This document shows, piece after piece, positions 49,267-57,934 of a stretch of DNA of 64,000 bases. How positions within the stretch are numbered: the stretch's first letter is position 1; every line of letters begins with the position of its first letter. The notes beneath the pieces were generated by a model, which made no database searches, was not told the DNA's origin, and saw only the letters and a list, made by a program, of their open reading frames with translations. Origin of the DNA: CAWJPW01 sp963844845 (GTDB lineage Bacteria; Acidobacteriota; Thermoanaerobaculia; Thermoanaerobaculales; Sulfomarinibacteraceae). Made by a program: the position numbers and the translations under genes. The stretch lies in assembly GCA_963844845.1 (NCBI GenBank), contig CAWJPW010000004.1, positions 1-64,000 on the forward strand, read 5' to 3'.

Positions 49267-50802
49267 ATGGAGCACCAGGTCATCCTGATCCTCGACTTCG
49301 GATCCCAGTACACTCAGCTCATTGCCCGGCGCCTGCGCGAGCTCGGCGTCAAGACCGAGGTGGAGCGCGGCGATCTTCCCGAGGAGCGCATCCGCGAGCG
49401 GCGGCCGCTGGCGATTGTGCTGTCGGGGGGGCCGGCGAGCATCTTCGAGCCCGGGTCGCTGCGACCGTCGCAGGCGGTCTTCGACCTGGAGGTGCCGGTG
49501 CTGGGGATTTGCTACGGGATGCACGCCATGGCCGCCATGCTCGGAGGCTCGGTGCGGCCCTCCTCGCGGCGCGAGTACGGCCTCGCCGAGCTCGAGACGA
49601 CGAGCGAGAACAGCTCCCTCCTCGCCGGAACGCCGCAGCGGCAGCCGGTGTGGATGAGCCATGGTGACTCGGTGGCGGCGCTCCCCGAAGGATTCACGGT
49701 GCTCGCCCGCACCGAGAACACCCCGGTGGCGGCGATGGCTGACCCCATCCGCCGCCTCTACGCCCTGCAGTTCCACCCCGAAGTGCGGCACACTCCTCAC
49801 GGGTTGGAGATGCTCGAGAGCTTCATTGCCGCGGCCGGCGCCCGCCGCGACTGGACTCTCAGCATGATCCGCGAGGAGCTCGTGACGACGATGCGACGAC
49901 AGGTGGGGGATGGGCGGGTCATCTGCGGCGTGTCCGGGGGGGTGGACTCCACTGTCACCGCCGTCCTCCTTCGTGAGGCGGTGGGGGAACGGGTCGTGCC
50001 GATCTTCGTGGACACGGGGCTGCTCCGCCAGAGGGAGGCCGATGAGGTCCAGACGCGGTTCGCGCGCTTCGGGCTCGAGCTCGACCGCGTGGATGCTTCG
50101 GAGCGATTCTTTTCGGCCCTCGACGGGGTGGCCGATCCCGAGGAGAAGCGCAGGATCATCGGCCGCGAGTTCGTCGAGGTCTTCGAGACCGAGGCCCGGC
50201 GATTCCCCAACGCACGCTTCCTCGGCCAGGGCACCCTCTACCCCGACGTCATCGAGTCGTCCGGGGTGCGGGGCACGGCTGCCGTGATCAAGACCCACCA
50301 CAACGTCGGCGGCCTCCCGGAACGCCTCGGCCTCGAGCTGATCGAGCCGCTGCGCGACCTCTTCAAGGACGAGGTGCGGCGGCTGGGCGAGAGTCTCGGG
50401 CTGCCGCACGAGTTTGTGTGGCGGCACCCATTCCCCGGGCCCGGGCTGGCCGTGCGCATCCTCGGCCCGGTGACGCCCGCGCGGGTGACCACGCTGCAGC
50501 AGGCCGATGCCATCGTCATCGAGGAGATCCGGCGCGCCGGCCTTTACGACGCCATCTCGCAGGCGCTCTGCGTGCTGCTCCCAGTGCGTTCAGTGGGGGT
50601 CATGGGCGACCAGCGCACCTACGAGGAGGTCCTGGCTCTACGCGCCGTGGCCACTGAGGACTTCATGACCGCCGACTGGTTCCGCTTTCCGCCCGAGGTG
50701 CTCGACCGCATTGCCAGGAGGGTGGTCAATGAGGTGGCCGGCATCAATCGGGTGGTGTACGACATCACGTCGAAGCCGCCGGGCACGATCGAGTGGGAGT
50801 GA
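49267..50802 (+). CDS. guaA: GMP synthase (glutamine-hydrolysing)
   Basis: The 511-residue enzyme converts XMP to GMP with ATP and glutamine. The N-terminal class I glutaminase has LDFGSQYTQLIARRLRELGV, nucleophile Cys in GICYGMHAMAAMLGG (about 82), and FHPEVRHTPHG. The ATP-pyrophosphatase domain has the P-loop CGVSGGVDSTVTAVLL (about 222). The dimerisation domain ends IDYDITSKPPGTIEWE-like as VVYDITSKPPGTIEWE. GGAGGAGCG precedes the ATG. It lies 64 nt after pilT and may share its transcript. Confidence 0.97.
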   Translation: MEHQVILILDFGSQYTQLIARRLRELGVKTEVERGDLPEERIRERRPLAIVLSGGPASIFEPGSLRPSQAVFDLEVPVLGICYGMHAMAAMLGGSVRPSSRREYGLAELETTSENSSLLAGTPQRQPVWMSHGDSVAALPEGFTVLARTENTPVAAMADPIRRLYALQFHPEVRHTPHGLEMLESFIAAAGARRDWTLSMIREELVTTMRRQVGDGRVICGVSGGVDSTVTAVLLREAVGERVVPIFVDTGLLRQREADEVQTRFARFGLELDRVDASERFFSALDGVADPEEKRRIIGREFVEVFETEARRFPNARFLGQGTLYPDVIESSGVRGTAAVIKTHHNVGGLPERLGLELIEPLRDLFKDEVRRLGESLGLPHEFVWRHPFPGPGLAVRILGPVTPARVTTLQQADAIVIEEIRRAGLYDAISQALCVLLPVRSVGVMGDQRTYEEVLALRAVATEDFMTADWFRFPPEVLDRIARRVVNEVAGINRVVYDITSKPPGTIEWE

Positions 50803-50883
50803 GACTTCTCCGGGAGGAACCTGGCTTCGCGGGACAGGCGATGAGGTGATGAAGTGGTGAGGGTCTCCCGTTGGAGCGGCGGG

Positions 50884-50911
50884 GTGGTTGGGGAACGGTG
50901 GTTGGGGAACG
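50884..50911. repeat. Two tandem 14-nt repeats in intergenic DNA
   Basis: GTGGTTGGGGAACG occurs at 50884-50897 and again at 50898-50911, in the 152-nt gap between guaA and the VOC gene. The function is unknown; replication slippage is a simple explanation. Confidence 0.7.
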
Positions 50912-50954
50912 AAGGGTGACTTTCCACTGGAGAGGGACGTGATCGGGGGGTGTC

Positions 50955-51368
50955 ATGGCTGAGCAGTCTGGTATGGGGCATATCGTCTGGGCCGACGTGA
51001 CGGTCGGAGACGCGGTCGGGGTGCGTGACTTCTACCGTGAGGTCGTGGGCTGGGATGTGGAGCCGGTCGACATGGGTGGCTACGCCGACTTCTCCATGCT
51101 GACTCCCGGCGATGGCACCCCAGTCGCGGGGGTCTGTCACGCCCGCGGTGCGAACGCCGACCTGCCGCCGCAGTGGCTCCTCTACGTCACCGTCGCGGAC
51201 GTGGAGGCAAGCGCGCGCCGGTGCGTCGACCTCGGAGGCGAGGTTGTCGTCGGTCCCCGCCCGCTCTCGGGCGGCCGTTTCTGCGTCGTGCGCGACCCCG
51301 CCGGCGCGGTGCTTGCACTCTACGAAGCGCCGGTGGAGCACGCGGCCGCCGCTGCAGCTGGCTCGTAG
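50955..51368 (+). CDS. VOC-superfamily (glyoxalase-like) protein
   Basis: The 137-residue protein has the paired beta-alpha-beta-beta-beta modules of the vicinal oxygen chelate fold: GHIVWADVTVGDAVGVRDFY REVVGW in module 1 and WLLYVTVADVEASARRCVDL GG with ending FCVVRDPAGAVLALYEAP in module 2. The two-module layout with a final DPAGAVLALYE strand is common in bacterial glyoxalase/bleomycin-resistance-like proteins. Substrate and metal cannot be inferred. It is preceded by GGGGGGTGTC and lies between guaA and the cDPG-synthetase-like gene. Confidence 0.85.
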   Translation: MAEQSGMGHIVWADVTVGDAVGVRDFYREVVGWDVEPVDMGGYADFSMLTPGDGTPVAGVCHARGANADLPPQWLLYVTVADVEASARRCVDLGGEVVVGPRPLSGGRFCVVRDPAGAVLALYEAPVEHAAAAAAGS

Positions 51369-51529
51369 GGACACCCCTGGAGAGAGATGCAGGCTACCCC
51401 TTCCTCCTGCTCCTCTTCTTCGTTCTGTTACGATACCTGCCGCTGCCGGTTCAGCTTTCACCCGGCGGCTGCCGGCCCTGGTGGCCGGACCGCGCGAGTG
51501 GTCGCGCGGGAGAACGAGGAGGTAGTTCC

Positions 51530-52849
51530 ATGGCACGCAGGAAGGTCGTGATCATGGGAGCCGCCGGGCGCGACTTCCACAACTTCAACTGTCTCTTCAG
51601 GGAAAACGAGGACGTCGAGGTGGTCGCGTTCACCGCCACCCAGATACCCGACATCGACGGCCGAGCCTACCCCGCCGTCCTCGCCGGGAGTCTGTACCCC
51701 GACGGGATTCCCATCCGCCCTGAGGAGGAGCTGGAGCAGATCGTCCGCGAGCAGAAGATTGAAGAGGTCTGGTTCTCGTACTCGGACGTATCGCACCAGT
51801 ACGTGATGGACAAGGCTGCGCACGTGATCGCCTGGGGGGCGCACTTCGGAGTATGCTCCGTCACCCGCACAATGGTGGAGTCGACCAAGCCGGTGGTGGC
51901 CATCACCGCTGTGCGCACCGGCGTCGGAAAGTCCCAGACGACCCGTTACGTGTCGCGCGTCCTCAAGGCGCTGGGCAAGAAGGTCGTGGCGATCCGCCAC
52001 CCCATGCCCTACGGCGACCTCGCTAAACAGGCCTGCCAGCGGTTCGAGACCTATGAAGATCTCGACCGCCATCAGTGCACTATCGAGGAGCGTGAGGAGT
52101 ACGAGCCGCACATCGACAACGGCTTCGTGGTCTACGCGGGCGTCGACTACGAGATGATCCTGCGCGAGGCCGAGAAGGAGGCGGAGGTCATCCTCTGGGA
52201 CGGCGGGAACAACGACACCCCGTTCTACAAGCCCGACCTCCACATCACGCTCGTCGACCCGCACCGGGCCGGCCACGAGTCGACGTACTATCCGGGCGAG
52301 AGCAATGTCCTGATGGCGGACCTGCTCATCGTCAACAAGGTCAAGACCGCCGATCCCGAGAAGATCGACGAGGTGGTCGCCAGCTGCAAGCGCCTCAATC
52401 CGGCCGCGCGCCTCATCAAGTGCTCGTCGGAGATCACGGTGACCAACCCGGAGCTCATCCGCGGCAAGCGCGCTCTGGTTGTGGAGGACGGTCCCACGCT
52501 CACCCACGGTGGCATGACATACGGTGCGGGCTGGTTCGCCGCCAAGCAGGCGGGGGCGGCCGAGATCGTGGACGCACGGCCGTACGCGGTGGGTACCATC
52601 AAGGAGACCTACGCCAAGTACGCCAACGCGGCGCGCATCCTCCCCGCCATGGGTTACGGCGACCAGCAGGTCCACGAGCTTGAGGAGACCATCAACGCCA
52701 CCCCGGCAGACGTGGTGGTGGAGGGGACGCCTATCGACCTCAGCCGGATCATCAACATCAACAAGCCCATCGCCGGAGTCACTTACGAGCTCGAGGAGAC
52801 CGAGCCCGGGGTGATCGAGGAGATGGTGAAGAAGGCCATCGGCGGCTGA
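51530..52849 (+). CDS. Cyclic 2,3-diphosphoglycerate synthetase-like protein
   Basis: The 439-residue protein starts at ATG 51530, preceded by GAGGAGGTAG, and begins MARRKVVIMGAAGRDFHNFN as in archaeal cDPG synthetase and its bacterial relatives. It has an N-terminal Rossmann-like part (VAFTATQIPDIDGRAYPAVL) and a P-loop ITAVRTGVGKSQTTRYVSRVL near residues 124-140. VILWDGGNNDTPFYKPDLH and DLLIVNKVKTADPEKIDE resemble GTPase-type G3/G4 segments. In Methanothermus the enzyme makes the thermoprotectant cyclic 2,3-diphosphoglycerate from 2,3-bisphosphoglycerate with ATP. Whether bacterial homologues do so is unproven. It is a single-gene unit; a GC-rich hairpin (CCGCGCGA/TCGCGCGG, 51489-51508) sits in its leader. 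Confidence 0.85.
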   Translation: MARRKVVIMGAAGRDFHNFNCLFRENEDVEVVAFTATQIPDIDGRAYPAVLAGSLYPDGIPIRPEEELEQIVREQKIEEVWFSYSDVSHQYVMDKAAHVIAWGAHFGVCSVTRTMVESTKPVVAITAVRTGVGKSQTTRYVSRVLKALGKKVVAIRHPMPYGDLAKQACQRFETYEDLDRHQCTIEEREEYEPHIDNGFVVYAGVDYEMILREAEKEAEVILWDGGNNDTPFYKPDLHITLVDPHRAGHESTYYPGESNVLMADLLIVNKVKTADPEKIDEVVASCKRLNPAARLIKCSSEITVTNPELIRGKRALVVEDGPTLTHGGMTYGAGWFAAKQAGAAEIVDARPYAVGTIKETYAKYANAARILPAMGYGDQQVHELEETINATPADVVVEGTPIDLSRIININKPIAGVTYELEETEPGVIEEMVKKAIGG

Positions 52850-52872
52850 CGCCGCGCGACAGTGGCAAGCTC

Positions 52873-52908
52873 GAGGGCGTGGCGGTCAACCGCCACGCCC
52901 TCATTTTG
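52873..52908 (+). terminator. Rho-independent terminator after the cDPG-synthetase-like gene
   Basis: Perfect 13-bp stem (GAGGGCGTGGCGG, 52873-52885, with its complement at 52890-52902), a TCAA tetraloop and a T-rich tail ATTTTGTT. It begins 24 nt after the stop codon. Confidence 0.93.
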
Positions 52909-52910
52909 TT

Positions 52911-53237
52911 GGGCGCCGGGCCTAGCCTGCATATCTCACCAGCTGTCTGCTGCCGCGTTCGATACGCCGCACTCTGAGGCACGTTCCTGGACTCGCTCGG
53001 TGCCAGTCCACGCTGCCCGCTACGCGGGCCCAAGCCTGCGGCTTGACCGGGCCTGCGGTCCGGAGCGCGGGTCCCTACGTATCTGCAGTACGCGTCCCTC
53101 GTTCGTCCTGCGAAAGTACTCCATCCCACGACGGCCCGGATGCCTCGTGACGTGACCTGGTGAGGGCTGCCGCTGCGCACGCTGGGGTGTGCCCACCGTG
53201 GGGTGGAAGAGTGGACGGACCGCAGGGGTTGCCAGCG
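52911..53237. other. Intergenic region with several short hairpins
   Basis: No gene is seen. Short inverted repeats follow one another: CCCGC/GCGGG near 53018-53030, CAAGCC/GGCTTG near 53031-53045 and GACCG/CGGTC near 53046-53061. A GTA-rich palindromic stretch follows around 53076-53092. The run of hairpins resembles the non-coding repeat style seen after the stop codons at 47599 and 53928. Confidence 0.5.
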
Positions 53238-53930
53238 ATGGAGGCTGCTGTGGTGTTCGACGAGAGCTTGCTCGCCGGGGGTGAGATCCCCGAGGTCATT
53301 CCGCTGTTTCCACTCGTGCACACCGTGCTACTGCCGGGGGAGGTACTGCCTCTGCACGTGGTCGAGCCCCCACACCAGGAGATGATCCGCGATGCGCTGG
53401 CTGGAGCCAAGGTGCTGGGGATCGTCGAGGGTCTCACTCCGCCCGGTGAGCTGCCGTCGGCATGCAATAGGGTCCGCCAGGTGGGCTGCGCGAGCCGCAT
53501 CGTCCACCACCAGAGCCTGCCGGATGGACGCTTCTTGTTGTGGGTCGTGGGAGTTCAGCAGTTCACGATCCTCGACGATTTGGACGCGGCCGTCAGCTAC
53601 CGGCTCGTGCGCGTGCACGTCGAGCGCCCGCGCCCGCCGACGCTGGAGGACACTGCGATGGTGGCCGCCTACCGCGGCCAAATCGTCCCGGTCCTGGCGC
53701 GCCTGGTCGAAGAAGGCGAACGCCCCGGAAGATCCCTCGCGGAGGGTCTTGAGGAGGCGAACCACTCACAGCTCATCGCGGTGGCCGCTCTGGTCCTCGA
53801 GCTGGGATGCGACCAGCGCCAGCGACTCCTGGAGGCGGACACGCTGGTGGAGCGCTACCATCGCCTCTTCGAAATGCTGCGCGACGAGGCGCCGGAGGCT
53901 CTCGGGTGCGGCTCTGATGACCTTCACTAG
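53238..53930 (+). CDS. Lon-protease N-terminal (LonN/LAN) domain protein without protease
   Basis: The 230-residue protein (start ATG 53238, MEAAVVFDESLLAGGEIPEV) is essentially a Lon N-terminal domain: IPLFPLVHTVLLPGEVLPLHV, then LGIVEGLTPPGEL, CASRIVHHQSLPDGRFLLWVVGVQQFTILD with the six-strand barrel, and a helical C-terminal half (LALVLELGCDQRQRLLEAD-like). No ATPase or serine protease domain follows. Stand-alone LonN proteins (COG2802) are common and poorly understood; substrate recognition or peptide binding is the usual guess. An upstream GTG at 53160 would add a Pro/Gly-rich tail lacking a ribosome site. Confidence 0.88.
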   Translation: MEAAVVFDESLLAGGEIPEVIPLFPLVHTVLLPGEVLPLHVVEPPHQEMIRDALAGAKVLGIVEGLTPPGELPSACNRVRQVGCASRIVHHQSLPDGRFLLWVVGVQQFTILDDLDAAVSYRLVRVHVERPRPPTLEDTAMVAAYRGQIVPVLARLVEEGERPGRSLAEGLEEANHSQLIAVAALVLELGCDQRQRLLEADTLVERYHRLFEMLRDEAPEALGCGSDDLH

Positions 53931-53988
53931 TGTCGCGCCCGGAAAATCCAAATGCACTATTCGCTTGTCAGCGCGGCCCCTGGCTGCG
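53928..53988 (+). repeat. Stop-codon-linked 61-nt repeat, copy 2 (right arm lost)
   Basis: The element begins with the TAG stop of the LonN gene. It shares 53 of 61 bases with 47599-47659, including an identical 33-nt stretch. The right arm that forms the hairpin in copy 1 is replaced here by unrelated sequence after 53988. The remainder to 54124 shows no gene. Confidence 0.72.
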
Positions 53989-54124
53989 TTGCTCCTCCTC
54001 GAAGTAGGGTTGCTACGACCTCGTCGTTGCGCGCTGCCACGAGCACACTGGCTGAGGGGGCAGCACATGGGACCTCACAAACAGGGCATGAGTGCCCTGA
54101 GATCCGTCAGACGCTTCCGGCGGA

Positions 54125-56398
54125 TCAGCCTTCCTGGTCGCGTTCGCAGATGTCGGCGAGGTGGCGCAGGAGGGCGCGCAGCTCGGTGGGGCCGGGGAGC
54201 GAGAAGCGTGCTTTCGACCGCCGGGAACCCACGTGGATGCTCCAGGAGGTGGGCGGGAGCTGCGCGAACATCTCCTCATCGGTGAGATCGTCGCCAGCCA
54301 CCAGCAGGAGGTCGGCGGCGGGGAGCCGGCCCAGCAGCATCAGCAGGGCGCTGGCCTTGTTCACTCCCGACACCCGAACCTCGACCACCTTGTTGCCGCG
54401 CAGGATGTCGTGAGCCGGCTCGAGGTGAAGGTCCTGGAGGCGCCTCACAACCTCGCGCACCATGCGGTCGGCGAGCTCCTTGTTTACCGTGCGGTAGTGC
54501 CATGCGACGGAGCCTGACTTCACCTCAACCAGCGAGCCTGGGGTCTGCTCGGCGAAGTCCTCGAGGATGTCGGTGACCCGCTCGAGCCAGCTCGGGGGAT
54601 GCCCCTGGAGGATATCCTCCCAGTTGCCGGCGCTTGGCCGCAGCCAACGGCCGTGCTCCGCCACCAGGCTTGCCTCGAGCCCGCCCAGCCAGTGCTCGAG
54701 CGTGCCGCGGTCGCGGCCGCTGATCACCGCCAGCTCGACACCCGAGAGGGCCGCGAGGCGCTGGAGGAGCGTAAGGAGATGGCGGTCGGGCTCGGCAGCA
54801 TCTGGCCGGTTGACGAAGGTCCGTAACGTGCCGTCGTAGTCGAGGATCACCATGCGCGAGGCCGCACTCCGCCAGGCCTCGTCGAGCTCGGCGAGACGAT
54901 CGCCCTTGAGCCGGGGAGGGTGGAGGCGAGCCGAACCGCCGCCGGTGCGGGCAAGCGCGCGCACGAACCGTTGACCCCAGCGCTTTACCGGGTTGCGCCA
55001 GACCCGCTGGCGCAGCTGCTCCATCCGCCAGACCCGTTCGCGCCGCGACATGGTGAGGGCGCGGTGGAGCTCACGCGAGATGGCTTCGGGGTTGTAGGGG
55101 TTAACCTGCAGAGCCTCGGTGAGATCGGCAGCAGCGCCCGCGAACTCGCTGAGCACCAGCACCCCCGGGTCATTCTCCACCTGGCAGGCGACGTACTCCC
55201 GCGCGACAAGGTTCATCCCGTCCCGCAGCGGCGTGATGAGCGCCACCGCCGCCTGGCGGTAGAGGGCCACGAGGCGGGGGAACGGGATCGGGCGATAGAG
55301 GTACTTGATGGGGGTCCAGTCGGGTGAGGCAAAGCGGCCGTTGACCCTTCCGACGATCTCGTCCACCTGTCGCTTGAGCTGCTGGTAGCTCTCCACACCG
55401 GAGCGGCTGGGAACCCCCACCTGCAGCATCTCCACCTTCTCGCGATGCGAGGGGTAGCGCTCGAGGAAGCGCTCGTACCCCAGCATCCGCTCGGGGATGC
55501 CCTTGGTGTAGTCCATGCGGTCGACGCCGAGGATGAGCCGGCGGCCACGGGCCTGGCTTCGCAGAGTGGCGAGCTCGTCCAAGGTCTCGGGGTCCTCGGT
55601 GGCCGTGGTCTGGAAGCGGGCGGGGTCGATGCCGATGGGGAATGCCCCCAGATGGACCGTCCTCCCGTTGACCGGGAGGGTGTCGCCGTCACTTTCGACA
55701 CCGAGGAGGCGCCGGGCGGTGCTGCGGAAGTGCCGCAGGTAGTCGTAGATGTGGAACCCTACGAGGTCGGCGCCGAGGATGCCGCGCATGAGCTCGCGTC
55801 GCCACGGGAGGATGCTGAAGATCTCCGAGGAGGGAAACGGGGTGTGGAGGAAGAAGCCGATGGTCGCCTCGGGCAGACGCTCGCGCAGGAGCTGCGGCAG
55901 CAGCAGGAGGTGGTAGTCGTGCACCCAGATGAGGTCACCTTCACGGTACACCTTGGTGACCGCCCGGGCGAAGCGTCGGTTTGCCTTTTCGTATGCCTGC
56001 CACGCGGCCTGGTTGACCTCCACCCGTTGGAGCAGGTAGTGGAAGAGAGGCCACAAAATCGAGTTGGAGAACCCGCGGTAGTAGCCGTCGACCAGATCGG
56101 GCTCGAGGTGGACGGGGATCAGACGCCGCTGCTGCAGGAGTTGATCTGCCTCGCGCCGGGTGCGGGAGTCTGCGGGCAGCTCTCCGGGCCAGCCGACCCA
56201 GTAGCCATCACCGCCCTCGTGCATGGGCCCCACCGCGGTCGCCAGGCCGCCGGCCGAGGGAATCAGTCGCACGTCGCCGTCCGAGACCTCCAGCGTCGCC
56301 GGGAGCCGGTTGGAAACCAAGAGGAGCCGCTGTGGTGGCACAGGTACACGGGCCGCGGAGCGGCCTCCCTGGGCTTGGTTTTCGTGCCTTTGGCTCAT
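54125..56398 (-). CDS. Bifunctional trehalose-6-phosphate synthase/phosphatase (OtsA-OtsB fusion)
   Basis: The 757-residue protein starts at ATG 56398 (MSQRHENQAQGGRSAARVPV). Residues 25-490 are a GT20 synthase: LLLVSNRLPATL, DLIWVHDYHLLLLPQLLRER, GFFLHTPFPSSEIF, LGVDRMDYTKGIPERMLGYE and TPLRDGMNLVAREYVACQ. From about 510 comes a HAD phosphatase: MVILDYDGTLRTFV, AVISGRDRGTLEHWLG, GNKVVEVRV and AGDDLTDEEMFAQL. It would make trehalose from UDP- or ADP-glucose and glucose 6-phosphate in the cytosol, as an osmo- or thermoprotectant. Such fusions are known in several bacteria. AAGGA sits 9 nt before the start. It follows the M29-like gene after 71 nt. Confidence 0.96.
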   Translation of the reverse strand: MSQRHENQAQGGRSAARVPVPPQRLLLVSNRLPATLEVSDGDVRLIPSAGGLATAVGPMHEGGDGYWVGWPGELPADSRTRREADQLLQQRRLIPVHLEPDLVDGYYRGFSNSILWPLFHYLLQRVEVNQAAWQAYEKANRRFARAVTKVYREGDLIWVHDYHLLLLPQLLRERLPEATIGFFLHTPFPSSEIFSILPWRRELMRGILGADLVGFHIYDYLRHFRSTARRLLGVESDGDTLPVNGRTVHLGAFPIGIDPARFQTTATEDPETLDELATLRSQARGRRLILGVDRMDYTKGIPERMLGYERFLERYPSHREKVEMLQVGVPSRSGVESYQQLKRQVDEIVGRVNGRFASPDWTPIKYLYRPIPFPRLVALYRQAAVALITPLRDGMNLVAREYVACQVENDPGVLVLSEFAGAAADLTEALQVNPYNPEAISRELHRALTMSRRERVWRMEQLRQRVWRNPVKRWGQRFVRALARTGGGSARLHPPRLKGDRLAELDEAWRSAASRMVILDYDGTLRTFVNRPDAAEPDRHLLTLLQRLAALSGVELAVISGRDRGTLEHWLGGLEASLVAEHGRWLRPSAGNWEDILQGHPPSWLERVTDILEDFAEQTPGSLVEVKSGSVAWHYRTVNKELADRMVREVVRRLQDLHLEPAHDILRGNKVVEVRVSGVNKASALLMLLGRLPAADLLLVAGDDLTDEEMFAQLPPTSWSIHVGSRRSKARFSLPGPTELRALLRHLADICERDQEG

Positions 56399-56469
56399 CT
56401 CATTTCCTTCCGCGGTCGCCACTATCTCGTCGAAGCTAACACGCTCCCGGATGAGGGGATTTCGTCGCG

Positions 56470-57627
56470 TCACCCGCGGTCGAGTCGGAGCACCCACGCG
56501 TCATCGCGAATCAGTGGGATCACCTCGCCGCTGCTCAGCCCGAGGTCACCTGCGGACACCCGCACGCGGGGCTGCAGCTGTGGCAGGTAGACCCGGTCCT
56601 GGTGCACTACGGCGGCGGGGGAGGAGAACTGGCCCGGGCCGACCACCCCGCCGAAGTGATCGCTTCGGCCGAAGGCGATGTGGAGGCCCAGCTTCTCGTC
56701 CAGGAGGATCTCACCCACCGGCTCCACACCCATCTCCCCGAGCACTCCCAGCCCGAGCTCGGCGAGGTTGCCGTAGGCGGGCTCTGAGGCCAGCGTCTGC
56801 GCCTCGTGGTGGGCCGTAGGGTTGTCGCCCAGCGCCTCGACCGCGCGGTTCTGCTCGATGAGGTAGGTCACCACGTCGTCGCCCAGCTGAACCGGCAGCT
56901 CGCCGCGGCTGCGGCTGGGGTCGCCGGCAAGCTCCCCCTCGTAGGGCACGATGTAGCTCTCGCCCGAGGGCAGATTGCCGGCGGTGCCCGGCTCGTGGAG
57001 GAGCCCCCCTGATGCGTGGGCGGCGCGGTGGCGGAGGTCGAGGCTCAGGTGTGCCGTGGTGGTGCCGTCCACGACGAAGTCGAGCTCGGCGGCGTTGGCC
57101 ATGTCCAGGTAGGTCTTGAGAATGCCCACGCGGCGGTTCACCTCGTCATAGTCCAGCCGGAGCGCCGGTACCATGGCCGGGCTGAACCCCGGCATGGTCG
57201 CGGCACGGAAGCCGTGGCGGCGCGCCGCCACCTTGAGCGGGGCGGTGGCCGAGAACTGCGTCGGTGCGAGGATGATCGTGTGGGTGTCCAGCACCACCGG
57301 GAAGGGCTCGCCCTCGCCGACCAGGGCTCTCGCGTCCGGGGGTGGTGGGCCCAGGTGGGGCCACGCGTGGCTCGGGAGGTCGGCGTTGTTCTGGCCCACC
57401 GCCGGATACAGGTACAGGCTGACCGGGAGACCGAGGTCGTCCGCCATCGCTCCAAGCTCGTTCGCCCAGCCGGCGGCCATGGTGCGGCGCACCGCCCAGG
57501 CCTCGTGGTCGGCCGCCGCGGTGCGGGGGAGGTCCACCAGGATGGCTACGCCGGAGTCGTCGGGCCGCGGGCGGAACACCCGCCGTACGAGGTCGAGCAG
57601 CTCGCTCCCGCTGAGGTTGTCGTACAC
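56470..57627 (-). CDS. M29-like (aminopeptidase T family) metallopeptidase
   Basis: The 385-residue protein starts at GTG 57627, directly after TGGAGGCGCT; ATG 57660 would overlap the -10 box TACAGT (57655-57650). Family-like pieces are SGESYIVPYEGE (compare NIPTEEVF..P), NLAELGLGVLGEMGVEPVG and ILLDEKLGLHIAFGRSDHFG (compare DEK..GTvHiAfG), then VVHQDRVYLPQL (HxD-type ligand). These supply Glu, His and Asp ligands for a two-metal aminopeptidase. The N-terminal 200 residues are divergent. It has no signal peptide and is likely cytosolic. The link to trehalose synthesis next door is not clear. Family call is moderate. Confidence 0.7.
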   Translation of the reverse strand: MYDNLSGSELLDLVRRVFRPRPDDSGVAILVDLPRTAAADHEAWAVRRTMAAGWANELGAMADDLGLPVSLYLYPAVGQNNADLPSHAWPHLGPPPPDARALVGEGEPFPVVLDTHTIILAPTQFSATAPLKVAARRHGFRAATMPGFSPAMVPALRLDYDEVNRRVGILKTYLDMANAAELDFVVDGTTTAHLSLDLRHRAAHASGGLLHEPGTAGNLPSGESYIVPYEGELAGDPSRSRGELPVQLGDDVVTYLIEQNRAVEALGDNPTAHHEAQTLASEPAYGNLAELGLGVLGEMGVEPVGEILLDEKLGLHIAFGRSDHFGGVVGPGQFSSPAAVVHQDRVYLPQLQPRVRVSAGDLGLSSGEVIPLIRDDAWVLRLDRG

Positions 57628-57934
57628 AGCGCCTCCAGTATTTCGATTTACTGTAACCATATGGGATCGCGCGATGAGCGGCAAGCGCACGGCGCCCGAA
57701 CGGTGCCCCGCGGGCGCCCGTCGCTGCGCAGCCGCAAAGGCGGCCCGCGATGCTCGACGTACAGGCCCCACTCGGGCGAGCACGAGGCACGGTCCAGGCG
57801 GCCGCGACGCCGTGACCGCCCTCACACGCCGCCCGGCATCCTTCCGGTGCTCGGGTGACCTGTGCAGAAAATCCCCCGGAATCGAGAAGGGGTGCGTAGA
57901 ATGATGAGGGTACAGTACCCGGCTGGAGGCCGCG
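57628..57934. promoter_or_regulatory. Divergent intergenic region with promoters for M29-like and outer-membrane protein genes
   Basis: On the minus strand, TACAGT (57655-57650) serves the M29-like gene. On the plus strand, TAGAAT (57897-57902) or TACAGT (57911-57916) could serve the outer-membrane protein gene at 57935, whose ribosome site is CTGGAGGCCGCG. The interior 57680-57880 is GC-rich with no gene. I see no operator-like palindrome. Confidence 0.45.
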
